52,885 nucleotides of DNA from CTSoil-075 sp964292325 (GCA_964292325.1 CAXYVG010000014.1:1-52885); one strand, 5' to 3'. Positions 35,410 to 44,332 are shown, counted from the first letter of the stretch. A program made the numbers and translations. The notes: a model not told the origin generated them from the sequence alone.

Positions 35410-36753
35410 TTATAATAATATACTAACTAATACGTAGCCCATAGCACATCCACCTAATACACCAATCAAACCAGGTATAATGAAACTGTGATTAATGATG
35501 AACTTACCAATACGCGTTGTTCCTGAGCGATCAAATCCAATACATGCCAAATCACTTGGATAGGTTGGTAGTACAAAATAGCCATAGGCAGCTGGGAAAA
35601 ATGCTACCATCATCTTAGGATCAACTCCAAGGGCAACCCCCATAGGAGCGATTGCTGCAATCGCTGCAGCCTGGCTATTAACGAGTTTAGAAACTAAGAA
35701 TAATACAATCGCATACATCCAAGGTTTACTAGCCACAACACCCGCTAACGTGCTTTTCAATAAAGTAAAATGAGATTGGAAGAAAGTATCCGTCATCCAA
35801 GCCACGCCAAATACGGAAATAATGGCAACCATACCCGCCTGAAAAACAGGGCCCTTGGAGATTTCTCGTGAATTCACCTTACAAGTCATCATAATGACAG
35901 CACCAGCAATCAACATTACCATTTGAATCGCAAGTGTCATTGACATAGGCTTTACTTTGCCAACAGGACCAAAGGCAGGTAGCAAGCTCGGGAAAGAACC
36001 TAGTAGTATAACACCAACAATACCGGCAAAGAAAATCCAAGTTGCCCAGTGAGCTTCTTTAGGTAATACAGTATCTTGCAACGTATCACTATTTCCATAA
36101 ATATAGTCTTTTTGTTCGGGATCTTGAATTTTAGCTTGAAAATCCGCATCTTTATCAAGGTCTTTCCCGCGTTTCATGCTCCATAGAGCAGCAAGGATCA
36201 CACCAACAAAAGTAGCTGGAATAGAGATCATAAGTAAATCAAGAATACTAACAGCCTTTCCTATGCCATGGCTTGCAGCCAAAATGGAAACCATAGAAAC
36301 TACGGAAACCGATACAGGAGATGCACCAATCCCGATTTGCGATGCAACGGAAGCAACGGCCATTGGGCGTTCTGGTCGAATACCTTTTTTAATCGAAATA
36401 TCATAGATAATCGGGAACATCGTATACACTACATGACCAGTACCGCATAAAACCGTCAATGTCCATGTCGTAATCGGAGCCAAGATGGTGATATACGAAG
36501 GATGACGACGTAGTACACGTTCTGCCACCTTGAGCATTACATTTAAACCACCAGCAGTTTGCAGTACCGATGCACAAGCAATAACTGACAAAATAGTCAA
36601 CATAACATCAATTGGCGGTTTACCTGGTTGCAAACCAAAAACAAATGAAAGAATAAAAAGTCCAATACCACTAATAAGTCCTAAACCCATGCCTCCATAT
36701 CGAGTCCCTAACAGTAGGCATATTAGAATAACCAAAAATTGCAAACTAAGCAT
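35410..36753 (-). CDS. dcuB: Anaerobic C4-dicarboxylate transporter, DcuA/DcuB family
   Basis: An inner-membrane exchanger of fumarate, malate or aspartate for succinate. The 447-residue protein consists of about 10-12 hydrophobic helices. Family motifs: LQPGKPPIDVMLTI, LCGTGHVVYTMFPIIYD, KGIRPERPMAVASVASQIGI and ASPVSVSVVSMV. DcuA and DcuB are hard to separate by eye; the conserved stretches resemble DcuB best. Monocistronic, with a terminator after it. Suggests fumarate respiration or aspartate uptake in an anaerobe. Confidence 0.9.
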   Translation of the reverse strand: MLSLQFLVILICLLLGTRYGGMGLGLISGIGLFILSFVFGLQPGKPPIDVMLTILSVIACASVLQTAGGLNVMLKVAERVLRRHPSYITILAPITTWTLTVLCGTGHVVYTMFPIIYDISIKKGIRPERPMAVASVASQIGIGASPVSVSVVSMVSILAASHGIGKAVSILDLLMISIPATFVGVILAALWSMKRGKDLDKDADFQAKIQDPEQKDYIYGNSDTLQDTVLPKEAHWATWIFFAGIVGVILLGSFPSLLPAFGPVGKVKPMSMTLAIQMVMLIAGAVIMMTCKVNSREISKGPVFQAGMVAIISVFGVAWMTDTFFQSHFTLLKSTLAGVVASKPWMYAIVLFLVSKLVNSQAAAIAAIAPMGVALGVDPKMMVAFFPAAYGYFVLPTYPSDLACIGFDRSGTTRIGKFIINHSFIIPGLIGVLGGCAMGYVLVSILL

Positions 36754-37010
36754 TGTTTTACTTTCCTTTCTTCGACAATTTTAATGCATACTAATTTCTC
36801 ACATTTCATGTTGAATATAATTAGTGCTTTTATGCTTTTATCATAGCAAAAAAAGTCTCGCTACATATAGTTTAAACATTAAAAAAAGTAAAAAAAGTCT
36901 TTTTCCTATGACGAAAAACTTGGTGTCGACCAAGTACTCATACGCAGGTAGAAGCCTTAGTTATTCTTACTTGGAACTCTAGAAAGTATTATACTTTGTG
37001 ATTCCGCAAA
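36754..37010. other. Intergenic region upstream of dcuB
   Basis: No gene seen. It contains poly-A/T runs and a small perfect hairpin (CTTGGT gtcg ACCAAG, 36919-36934). Presumably holds the dcuB promoter, but no convincing -35/-10 pair was identified. Confidence 0.4.
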
Positions 37011-37052
37011 AATATAATCTTGCAAAATAACTTCATTTTACAAGATTATATT
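37011..37052 (-). terminator. Terminator after the MEMO/LigB-like gene
   Basis: AATATAATCTTG and CAAGATTATATT, with an inner AAAAT/ATTTT pairing, followed by TTTTT on the minus strand. Confidence 0.8.
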
Positions 37053-37083
37053 TCAGGCTATATCTTAAGCTACTACAACTGAT

Positions 37084-37953
37084 TTATTTTTCTTTATTCA
37101 TCTTTGTACTTGCTGTTCTCTTTTCTTTATTGGCAAGTTTAATGAGCGCGATTGCATAACCCACACCAAAAGGAGCTTCATACGATACGATCTCCGCTGA
37201 AGCATTCATGCCACCCGCTACTCCCATCAAAAAGAAAATCGGCCGCAAACCACATTCTTTAGCTTCTGCAATCAACTCTTTGTCCATATTTAGTAATGCT
37301 TTTACATTTAGCTCTTGCACTGCTTGTAATACTTCATTATCAAAGGTAGCAGCTTGCGAGCTGTAACCATCTGGTGCATCGGGCGTTAAACGGTGCGATA
37401 AATCACCAGACGCGATGACTGCTACTTTTTTTCCCACCATACCAATTGCCATTTGTACTGCTTTGCCAAAGGTATACAGCTCCTCATAAGATAACAAACC
37501 AGCTGATATATGCACCAACTGTCCTTTAAATCCAGCCTTACTTAAATAATATAGTGGCACTAATGCTCCATGATCTAGTCCTAAGCTGATTCGATAATTT
37601 TTAGCCATGTCATCCGTTAATTCTATTAAATTAACGCCTAAGCGATCGGCTTTTTTTAAAATGTGTCGAATCAACAAATCATCCGTCTCAAAACCCATAG
37701 ATACATCAGCAGCACCAAATGCCCCAAAATTACCCTTCAATCTTGGATGGATACTAATGCTAATTGCATCCTCAAATACCGGACCATGTGGTGTTATTAA
37801 AACAATAGTCTGCGGATTTTGTTCCTTAATAATTTTAGAAACTTTTTCTGCAGCATCAATTGTTTGTTGTACTTTAGCTAGTTCTCCTTTGCCGACTTCA
37901 GGGATCATAATTGGAGGATGAGGCATCAGTGCGCAACTAGTCAAGTTGTCCAT
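37084..37953 (-). CDS. MEMO/LigB-like protein (class III extradiol dioxygenase fold)
   Basis: The 289-residue protein begins SCALMPHPPIMIPEVGKGEL, the start typical of the LigB-like domain of AmmeMemoRadiSam system proteins, and carries VLITPHGPVFEDAI, LDHGALVPLYYL and VIASGDLSHRLTPDAP, with His residues that bind metal in dioxygenases. Related Firmicute proteins are often fused to a C-terminal AMMECR1 domain. Here the protein ends after the LigB-like domain with a Lys-rich tail, and no AMMECR1 or radical SAM partner is adjacent. The reaction is unknown. Confidence 0.78.
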   Translation of the reverse strand: MDNLTSCALMPHPPIMIPEVGKGELAKVQQTIDAAEKVSKIIKEQNPQTIVLITPHGPVFEDAISISIHPRLKGNFGAFGAADVSMGFETDDLLIRHILKKADRLGVNLIELTDDMAKNYRISLGLDHGALVPLYYLSKAGFKGQLVHISAGLLSYEELYTFGKAVQMAIGMVGKKVAVIASGDLSHRLTPDAPDGYSSQAATFDNEVLQAVQELNVKALLNMDKELIAEAKECGLRPIFFLMGVAGGMNASAEIVSYEAPFGVGYAIALIKLANKEKRTASTKMNKEK

Positions 37954-38017
37954 ATAAATTGCTCCTTCCCATATACATACGGAATATCAACATTATTAGC
38001 CCTGATCTATTTCACTT

Positions 38018-38737
38018 TTATTTTGTCACATCTTGCCTAAAATAATACGCCAAACCTTTCGCAATCTGCTCGGCTAACTTTTGTTGATACCCATCATTCG
38101 CTAATAATGTTGCTTCCTGCTTATTGGTCAAATATCCTGTCTCAATTAACACTCCTGGTATATGATTGATACTATTCAATAATAAAATGTGTAAATCCTC
38201 CTTAGCTTGGCGCTTATTCCCCTCGGGAAATTCTTTAAGAGCTCGTTGCAATGTTTCTGCTACTATTTTATTTTGCATAACTTTAGGGTTGTAGAAAACT
38301 TGAGCCCCTGTAAAATTCGCATCGCGAAAGGCATTACAGTGTACACTAATGAAAATTTCACTTGTTGAATCTTGCATAATCTCAATCCGCTTTAATAAGT
38401 CATTTCGTTTTCCACCTTTTCCCCGCGTATAATAGTCAAGATCCGTCTCTCTTGTCAATGCCACTATGGCTCCATTTTTTTGTAAAATATCCGCTAATTT
38501 AAGAACAATCGCTAATGTAATTTCTTTTTCTATTACCTGATTTGCACAAGCACCACTATCGATTCCACCATGTCCAGCGTCAAGTACGATGCGATGCCCA
38601 GATAAAAGTGACAGATCTGTCTGTTCTATATCTATAGTTGCTAAATAATGCATCGATAACAAATTAAGCACTACAATTGTTATACTAAGCATGATAATAC
38701 ATTGTAGTTTATCTTTTCTGATAAAAACGAGTCTCAT
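38018..38737 (-). CDS. cwlD: N-acetylmuramoyl-L-alanine amidase, CwlD-like
   Basis: A zinc amidase that removes the peptide from muramic acid; CwlD does so in spore cortex to make muramic lactam. A single N-terminal membrane anchor (about residues 13-32) is followed by the Amidase_3 domain: IVLDAGHGGIDSG (His), E in VIEKEITLAI, SVHCNAF (His) and the catalytic Glu in VLIETGYLTNKQEA. The short single-domain 239-residue form without cell-wall-binding repeats is CwlD-like. It is divergent from the glycosyltransferase gene. Confidence 0.85.
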   Translation of the reverse strand: MRLVFIRKDKLQCIIMLSITIVVLNLLSMHYLATIDIEQTDLSLLSGHRIVLDAGHGGIDSGACANQVIEKEITLAIVLKLADILQKNGAIVALTRETDLDYYTRGKGGKRNDLLKRIEIMQDSTSEIFISVHCNAFRDANFTGAQVFYNPKVMQNKIVAETLQRALKEFPEGNKRQAKEDLHILLLNSINHIPGVLIETGYLTNKQEATLLANDGYQQKLAEQIAKGLAYYFRQDVTK

Positions 38738-38915
38738 TGCGAATCACTCTCCCTAACAACACTCCTAATAAGCTATGTTAAAATTTTCTTTATTATTATA
38801 AAAAGTATCAGAAATCTAAAGCATAGAAACAAATTTTTTCAATAACAGATATAGCCAATTACAGTCCCATAGGGTAAAATAAAATCACTGATACACATGC
38901 TATAGGAGGAGATCA

Positions 38916-39683
38916 ATGAGGAGATTCCGTAGATTGTTTATTCTTTTACTACTAGTATTTGGAGCATCTTTTTTCTGGGCCGGCGGTGATAATATTGTAC
39001 AAAGACTACTACCTGTCATACCTTCAACAAAGAGCCTTACTACAGAACTAGCAAGTTCATGGAAACGCACGTACCAAATCATAGCTCTAAAAAGTGCAGT
39101 AGATGCTAAATTAGATAAAAAAAAATATGTACAAATACAATACATTCCACTTACGATGCAACAAGCAATCGTTGCCGTAGAAGACAATCGCTTTTATCGG
39201 CATATGGGTTTTGATATAGAAGGCATACTCAGAGCTACTCTAGTGAACATGCAAGCAGGTTCCTTTTCTGAAGGCGGCAGTACGATCACGCAACAACTTG
39301 TTAAAAATTTATTTTTGACTCAAGAAAAAACCTATGGACGTAAAGCCGAAGAGTTTATTTTAGCAATTGATATGGAACTTCGATATTCAAAAGATGAAAT
39401 ATTAGAAATGTATCTCAACTCCATTTACTTTGGTTCAGGAGCTTATGGTATAGGAGATGCCGCAAGAATTTATTTTGCCAAAGCACCAATGAACCTTACC
39501 TTACCCGAATGTGCTATGCTAGCTGGTACTCCTACCGCTCCCTCTATTAACTCTCCCTACGTTAATTTTACTACGGCAAAAGAGCGTCAGGGCATTGTAT
39601 TATCGCTAATGTCTCGCCACGGCTATATCACTTCACAAGAAGCAACAGAAGCAAAGCTAGCGACAATCAGATTGGCACAATAA
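38916..39683 (+). CDS. mtgA: Monofunctional peptidoglycan glycosyltransferase (GT51)
   Basis: Polymerises lipid II into glycan strands. One N-terminal membrane helix (about residues 6-22) precedes a GT51 domain with VEDNRFYRHMGFDIEGILRA (catalytic Glu), GGSTITQQLVKNLFL, RKAEEFILAIDMELRYSKDEILEMYLNSIYFG and the second Glu-region. It lacks a transpeptidase domain and, at 255 residues, matches monofunctional enzymes. It starts after AGGAGG and is followed by a terminator. Confidence 0.9.
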   Translation: MRRFRRLFILLLLVFGASFFWAGGDNIVQRLLPVIPSTKSLTTELASSWKRTYQIIALKSAVDAKLDKKKYVQIQYIPLTMQQAIVAVEDNRFYRHMGFDIEGILRATLVNMQAGSFSEGGSTITQQLVKNLFLTQEKTYGRKAEEFILAIDMELRYSKDEILEMYLNSIYFGSGAYGIGDAARIYFAKAPMNLTLPECAMLAGTPTAPSINSPYVNFTTAKERQGIVLSLMSRHGYITSQEATEAKLATIRLAQ

Positions 39684-39704
39684 CGATATAACGATATAAC
39701 GATA
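39681..39704 (+). repeat. Three tandem copies of an 8-bp unit
   Basis: TAACGATA repeated three times, beginning at the mtgA stop codon. Likely replication slippage. Confidence 0.8.
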
Positions 39705-39744
39705 AAATACCGTCAAAGCCCTCCAAAGCTTGACGGTATTTTTT
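39704..39744. terminator. Terminator after mtgA
   Basis: AAAATACCGTCAA and TTGACGGTATTTTTT form a 13-bp stem with T-tract on the plus strand. Confidence 0.88.
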
Positions 39745-39847
39745 GTAAGGCAGTTGGATAATTTTATTAACATATTAAATATTTACTCTCATCAATAACA
39801 CTTTGCTCTATTCCTCATATCATATAGCAGAGGGTTCAAAACTGGGT

Positions 39848-39863
39848 GTTAGCGTAAGCTAAC
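39848..39863. promoter_or_regulatory. Palindromic operator upstream of feoA
   Basis: GTTAGC gtaa GCTAAC, with flanking bases partly symmetric (GGTG... AACC). It resembles the TTAGG/CCTAA-type boxes of DtxR/IdeR metalloregulators. A DtxR-family gene lies at the far end of the feo locus. The feoA start is 49 bases downstream. Confidence 0.55.
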
Positions 39864-39911
39864 CTTTATTTCAGAACAAAACTTAGCCAAAGCAAATAGG
39901 AGGTTTATTGT

Positions 39912-40157
39912 ATGCATATCCCTGAAAATTTTTCATCTTTGGCAGACCTTACGGTGGGCACAAAATGTAAAATATCATCCATAGAGCTTGACGGCTTACT
40001 CAGAAGACGGGTTCTGGACTTAGGTATGATTCCAGGAACTCAAGTGGAGTGCATCCGTAGAAGTCCAGCCGGTGATCCCATCGCGTTTAGAGTGCGTAAC
40101 ACTACCATAGCGCTGCGTAGTAATGACGCTAGCTTGATTAAAGTATACCCTATGTAA
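39912..40157 (+). CDS. feoA: FeoA domain protein
   Basis: A small (81-residue) cytoplasmic SH3-like protein of the ferrous-iron uptake system. Typical features are LADLTVGTKCKISSIELDG, RRRVLDLGMIPGTQVECIRRSPAGDPIAF and RNTTIALRSNDASLIKV. AGGAGG precedes the ATG. The first feoB gene follows after about 20 bases. Confidence 0.93.
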   Translation: MHIPENFSSLADLTVGTKCKISSIELDGLLRRRVLDLGMIPGTQVECIRRSPAGDPIAFRVRNTTIALRSNDASLIKVYPM

Positions 40158-40179
40158 TGTTAATATGGAGGCGATGAAA

Positions 40180-40959
40180 TTGAGTATGCAAGTGGAAAAT
40201 CGTGGCCGAATACTACGTGAACATTTCGACATAGCCCCTAGATCAGGGCAATATGTGATCGCCCTAGCCGGCAACCCAAACGTTGGTAAAAGCACCGTAT
40301 TTAATGCATTAACAGGTCTACGCCAACATACCGGCAACTGGCCTGGCAAGACCGTAGATAACGCTCAAGGTACCTTTACTTATCATAAGAAGTCCTTCCT
40401 GCTAGTTGATCTACCGGGTACTTACTCAATATTAGCACACACTGTGGAAGAACAAGTCGCTCGTGACTTTATCTGCTTTGGTCAACCAGATGCTTCCCTC
40501 GTGATATTGGATGCCACCTGCTTGGAGAGAAATTTAAATCTTGCCCTTCAGATTATGGAGATCACACCAAATATCATTGTTTGCGTGAATCTGATGGATG
40601 AAGCCCGAAAGAAAAACATCATTATTGATATCTCTGCTCTTGAAAGAGAACTTGGTGTTCCCGTCGTTGCCACTGCTGCACGGAAAGGTGAAGGATTAGA
40701 TACACTCCGGGAAACTCTATATCAAGTTAGCACTGGCGCATTCAAAAGTAAGCCCCAACAGCTCATCTATTCACCAGAAGTTGAAGAGGCGGTTCAAAAA
40801 CTGTTACCTAACATTCAGCACCTCGTTGATCATAAATTAAACCCTCGTTGGATTGCTCTTCGACTATTAGACGGGGATAAAGCTTTTATTGACAGCATCA
40901 GCCGTCAATTAGATCTTCAACCAACATTGAAAGTGCTTCAGGAGGTAACAGCAATATGA
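40180..40959 (+). CDS. feoB: FeoB G-protein domain as a separate gene
   Basis: This product carries the cytosolic GTPase of the ferrous-iron transporter FeoB: G1 GNPNVGKST, G2 region HTGNWPGKTVD, G3 DLPGTYS, G4 NLMD, then the helical GDI-like segment. It ends before the membrane part. GGAGG at 40167-40171 is 8 bases before a TTG at 40180, so I take that start; ATGs at 40165 and 40186 are alternatives. The last four bases (ATGA) are shared with the membrane-domain gene, indicating coupled translation and a natural split rather than a sequencing frameshift. Confidence 0.88.
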   Translation: MSMQVENRGRILREHFDIAPRSGQYVIALAGNPNVGKSTVFNALTGLRQHTGNWPGKTVDNAQGTFTYHKKSFLLVDLPGTYSILAHTVEEQVARDFICFGQPDASLVILDATCLERNLNLALQIMEITPNIIVCVNLMDEARKKNIIIDISALERELGVPVVATAARKGEGLDTLRETLYQVSTGAFKSKPQQLIYSPEVEEAVQKLLPNIQHLVDHKLNPRWIALRLLDGDKAFIDSISRQLDLQPTLKVLQEVTAI

Positions 40960-42362
40960 GTGGAATGGTAAAGCCCATGACTACGCTAGCGGATGTCTGT
41001 GCTGAGGCGAATAAAATTCGTCTCAGTTCCGGCAACGAGCTTAGTGATACGATTGTATCCGATATTTACACAAACGCTGAACAGATTGCGCGTAAAGTAG
41101 TTATCCAGAAAACGCAAGATAAATCTACGTGGGATACTAGGATCGATGATATTCTCACATCCCGCCTATTCGGTTACCCCATTATGCTGGCACTTCTGAG
41201 CGGCATATTCTGGCTCACGATCGAAGGCGCTAATATTCCCTCTGCAATGATTGCAGACGCCTTGTTTGCTTTCCAAGATCAGCTCACGGAATGGTTCCAA
41301 CTGACCGGAGCTCCCGACTGGCTTCACGGTGTCTTGGTGCTTGGTCTCTATAGGGCGCTTGCCTGGGTTGTGTCTGTCATGTTGCCGCCTATGGCAATTT
41401 TCTTCCCACTGTTTACCTTATTAGAGGATTTAGGTTATTTACCTAGGGTTGCGTTTAATATGGATAACATGTTTAAAAAGTGTAAAGCTTGCGGCAAACA
41501 GGCATTAACGATGTGTATGGGCTTCGGTTGCAATGCTGCTGGGGTTGTGGCCTGCCGCATCATCGACTCCCCGCGTGAAAGGCTAATCGCCATACTGACC
41601 AACAATTTCGTTCCCTGCAATGGGCGTTTCCCAACCCTCATCGCTATCGCTACTATCTTTATGGGTGGCACATTAGCAACCGAATTTTCATCGCTCATCG
41701 TGTCTCTGGTCATCACAGCTACCGTACTACTTGGCATTGCAGTAACCTTTGCGGTATCCTGGGGCCTTTCCCATACCATCCTCAAAGGTGAACCATCTTC
41801 CCTCGTCTTAGAACTTCCACCCTACCGTCCGCCACAAGTCGGTGCAATCATCTACCGCTCTATGATCGACCGTACTTTGTTTGTATTAAAGCGTGCTGTC
41901 ATCATGGCAGCTCCTGCTGGTGCCATCACCTGGATACTTGGTAATGTTTACATAGGAGATATGAGTATCATTGGCCATCTTGCCAGTTGGCTACAACCTC
42001 TCGGTTATGCCATCGGACTTGATGGGTTCATTCTTCTGGCGTTCATTCTCGGCCTACCGGCTAATGAGATTGTTGTTCCCATTCTCCTCATGAGTTATCT
42101 GTCCACAGGTCAAATGATGGAGTTTGAAAGCCTGGACGAACTGCGCCAAATATTACTTGACCACGGCTGGACTTGGTTGACCGCAGTCAGCTCGATATTG
42201 TTTTGCCTACTGCACTGGCCGTGTACGACCACGCTGCTTTCAGCATACAAAGAATCAGGAAGCTTTAAATGGACTTTCCTATCCTTCCTCATCCCAACGA
42301 TCATCGCTTTCGTCGTCTGTTTCGTCGTGGCTCAATCGGCTAGAGGTCTTGGTCTTACCTAA
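40956..42362 (+). CDS. feoB: FeoB membrane permease domain as a separate gene
   Basis: The 468-residue product contains the transport part of FeoB. After a polar N-terminal stretch of about 70 residues come two Gate regions: the first includes FGCNAAGVVACRIID and NNFVPCNGRFPTL with the Cys residues thought to face the pore, the second LPANEIVVPILLMS. About seven or eight hydrophobic helices are visible. It depends on the upstream GTPase gene to make a complete FeoB. The start overlaps the preceding stop (ATGA). Confidence 0.9.
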   Translation: MSGMVKPMTTLADVCAEANKIRLSSGNELSDTIVSDIYTNAEQIARKVVIQKTQDKSTWDTRIDDILTSRLFGYPIMLALLSGIFWLTIEGANIPSAMIADALFAFQDQLTEWFQLTGAPDWLHGVLVLGLYRALAWVVSVMLPPMAIFFPLFTLLEDLGYLPRVAFNMDNMFKKCKACGKQALTMCMGFGCNAAGVVACRIIDSPRERLIAILTNNFVPCNGRFPTLIAIATIFMGGTLATEFSSLIVSLVITATVLLGIAVTFAVSWGLSHTILKGEPSSLVLELPPYRPPQVGAIIYRSMIDRTLFVLKRAVIMAAPAGAITWILGNVYIGDMSIIGHLASWLQPLGYAIGLDGFILLAFILGLPANEIVVPILLMSYLSTGQMMEFESLDELRQILLDHGWTWLTAVSSILFCLLHWPCTTTLLSAYKESGSFKWTFLSFLIPTIIAFVVCFVVAQSARGLGLT

Positions 42363-42482
42363 TCATTCTATCACTACCGCACTACCCATATCTCTATAAT
42401 ACCAGATAATATACAATCGCCCATATAATAGCAATGGAAACAACAGCACCTCGTTACTCTCCAAATCTAAAATAAACTGGAT

Positions 42483-42929
42483 CTACCAAGCCCCAGTATA
42501 TTTTAGGTTATCTTTTTTCTTGGTTTCTCGCACGTAGTCAACAAACTGTCGATAGGCTTCCGGATTCTGTTTCATGAAGACCATCAAACGTTGTATAGCA
42601 ACTATCGTTGATTTCGACAGGTAATGCTCCATCGCTTCAGCTTCTGCGGTAACATCACAGTCAGCACAAATTGTCCTTAGAAACTCTTGCAGCAGCGTGT
42701 TTCTCTCTACGAGATAACACCCGATCTGTCTGCCCTTGTCAGTTAGCCCCATCATTCCATATTTTTGGTATGTAATATATCCTCCCGCGCAAAGTTTCCC
42801 AAGTGCTTTGCTTACGGAAGGCAACTTTACATTCAATTTCTGACTTATGTCGGTAACTCGTACTATATCATCGCTGGCTGATAATCTGTAAATTTCCTCT
42901 AAGTAATCTTCCAGGCTAGGCGACAGCAT
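42483..42929 (-). CDS. DtxR/MntR-family metal-dependent transcriptional regulator
   Basis: A 148-residue regulator with an N-terminal winged helix (SLEDYLEEIYRL, TDISQKLNVKLPSVSKALGKL) and a metal-binding dimerisation domain (GCYLVERNTLLQEFL, EAEAMEHYLS). No C-terminal SH3 domain, so it is MntR-like in length. It is convergent with the split feoB and probably controls feoAB in response to Fe2+ or Mn2+. A perfect palindrome at 42950-42976 just upstream suggests autoregulation. Confidence 0.88.
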   Translation of the reverse strand: MLSPSLEDYLEEIYRLSASDDIVRVTDISQKLNVKLPSVSKALGKLCAGGYITYQKYGMMGLTDKGRQIGCYLVERNTLLQEFLRTICADCDVTAEAEAMEHYLSKSTIVAIQRLMVFMKQNPEAYRQFVDYVRETKKKDNLKYTGAW

Positions 42930-42949
42930 AGGTTTACCTCCTACTTCAT

Positions 42950-42976
42950 CTATTCATTGTTTATAACAATGAATAG
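42950..42976. promoter_or_regulatory. Palindromic operator upstream of the DtxR-family gene
   Basis: CTATTCATTGTT tat AACAATGAATAG, perfect 12-bp arms with a 3-base centre, 21 bases before the start codon. It differs from the feoA palindrome. A likely repressor site; which protein binds is unknown. Confidence 0.6.
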
Positions 42977-43137
42977 CATTATCATTTTAATTAATAACCT
43001 ATTATATTAATGCGACATATCTATTGATATGATAGCCGAGATGCTTACAGAACTGCCTCATGTAGAAAACAACCAAAGATACTTTTGTGTTGATCAGGAC
43101 GTCAAACTTTCGCAAACCGAACCTATCTTGCATGATG

Positions 43138-43235
43138 CTAAATACATTTTAAGCAAGAAAATAGATTTAGATTCAGATAGACACCATCGAGATCATCTTG
43201 GGTAATGCCTATATAGCGAAGTGTAAGTGACAGAT
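43138..43235 (-). pseudogene. C-terminal scrap of a tyrosine recombinase
   Basis: The minus strand encodes SLTLRYIGITQDDLDGVYLN followed by LNLF, nearly the same as the C-terminus of the broken integrase at 7464-7954 (SITLRYIGITQYDLDDIYIN). It includes the nucleophile Tyr but nothing upstream. It lies in the 384-base gap between the DtxR-family gene and rpsI, which otherwise holds no supported gene. Confidence 0.8.
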
Positions 43236-43261
43236 TACTACATCATGAAACATGATTAAAA

Positions 43262-43296
43262 AACAAAAACCCCTGCAAACACTGGGTTTGCAAGGG
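43262..43296 (-). terminator. Terminator of the rplM-rpsI operon
   Basis: CCCTTGCAAAC pairs with GTTTGCAGGG, followed on the minus strand by GTTTTTGTTTTTT. Confidence 0.88.
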
Positions 43297-43313
43297 TATA
43301 ATGTAAAACGATA

Positions 43314-43706
43314 TTAACGTTTTGAGAACTGAGAAGCTTTACGAGCTTTCTTAAGACCGTATTTACGACGCTCTTTTTCTCTAGGATCACGAGTAAGGAA
43401 GCCAGCTTTTTTCAAAGATGGACGATACTCAGCATCTACAAGAAGTAGTGCACGTGAAATACCATGACGAACAGCGCCAGCTTGACCAGAAGGACCGCCA
43501 CCCGCTACCTTAATCAATACGTCATATTTTCCAAGAGTTTCAGTCAGATTAAGCGGTTGCTTAACAATAAGTTCTAAAGTTTTACGGCCAAAATATTCTG
43601 GTAAAGAACGACCGTTAACAAGTACATTGCCTTCGCCCGGAACCAGACGAACTCTGGCAACCGATGTTTTTCTACGGCCTGTACCGTAGTAAGTAACCTC
43701 TGCCAT
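43314..43706 (-). CDS. rpsI: 30S ribosomal protein S9 (uS9)
   Basis: Small-subunit protein whose basic C-terminal tail reaches the P-site tRNA. The 130 residues show the expected YYGTGRRKTSVARVRL start, GGGPSGQAGAVRHGISRAL and the C-terminal KKARKASQFSKR. It follows rplM by about 20 bases, and a terminator follows it. Confidence 0.98.
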   Translation of the reverse strand: MAEVTYYGTGRRKTSVARVRLVPGEGNVLVNGRSLPEYFGRKTLELIVKQPLNLTETLGKYDVLIKVAGGGPSGQAGAVRHGISRALLLVDAEYRPSLKKAGFLTRDPREKERRKYGLKKARKASQFSKR

Positions 43707-43727
43707 AAATTGTTCCTCCTTTCCAGA

Positions 43728-44165
43728 TTATCTTACGTTAATTTCTAATACTTCAGGCATTTGTGCAGCATGTGGATGCTCAGCACCACGATACACTTGT
43801 AACTTACGGAACATTTGGCGACCAAGACTGTTTTTAGGTAACATACCTCTAACAGCTAACTCAACCAGACGTTCTGGTTTGTCCGCCAGCATTTGACCAG
43901 CAGGGGTGAATGTAGTTCCACCTACATATCCTGAATGACGGAAATACGTTTTTTGTACTAATTTTTTACCAGTTAACGCTACTTTAGCAGCATTGATGAT
44001 GATAACATGATCACCTGTGTCAACATGCGGAGTAAAAGTTGGTTTATTTTTGCCACGAAGAACTTTCGCTACTTCAGCAGCTAATCTACCTAAAGTTTTA
44101 CCTTCTGCATCTACAACATACCACTTACGTTCTATGGTGGCAGCATTTGCCATAAATGTTTTCAT
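43728..44165 (-). CDS. rplM: 50S ribosomal protein L13 (uL13)
   Basis: Early-assembling large-subunit protein, 145 residues. Recognised by ERKWYVVDAEGKTLGRLA, GDHVIIINAAKVALTGKK, and AVRGMLPKNSLGR. The start MKTFMANA is typical. It has its own strong promoter about 100 bases upstream, and with rpsI forms an operon. Confidence 0.98.
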   Translation of the reverse strand: MKTFMANAATIERKWYVVDAEGKTLGRLAAEVAKVLRGKNKPTFTPHVDTGDHVIIINAAKVALTGKKLVQKTYFRHSGYVGGTTFTPAGQMLADKPERLVELAVRGMLPKNSLGRQMFRKLQVYRGAEHPHAAQMPEVLEINVR

Positions 44166-44263
44166 GCGATTACCTCCTTGTCACAACATTACAGAAAAAA
44201 ATTGATTTTGTATCCTTGAGATTCCGGGGCTAACGGAAGTCATGGCATAAATCTCATAGAAAC

Positions 44264-44292
44264 ATTGTATTAAATTAGCTTGTCAATGTCAA
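44264..44292 (-). promoter_or_regulatory. Consensus promoter for rplM-rpsI
   Basis: TTGACA (44287-44292), 17 bases, TACAAT (44264-44269) on the minus strand, about 100 bases before the rplM start. Confidence 0.8.
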
Positions 44293-44332
44293 GAAGTATT
44301 GACAGATAAGCATATTTTTTTTGAAATACTTT

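Noticed and set aside
36901..36990. Possible riboswitch upstream of dcuB
   Set aside because: Only one short hairpin is visible and no known riboswitch core was recognised.
43029..43205. Plus-strand open frame of 58 codons (MIAEMLTELPHVENN...)
   Set aside because: Overlaps the recognisable integrase scrap on the other strand and lacks a ribosome binding site. It could be a remnant but cannot be supported.
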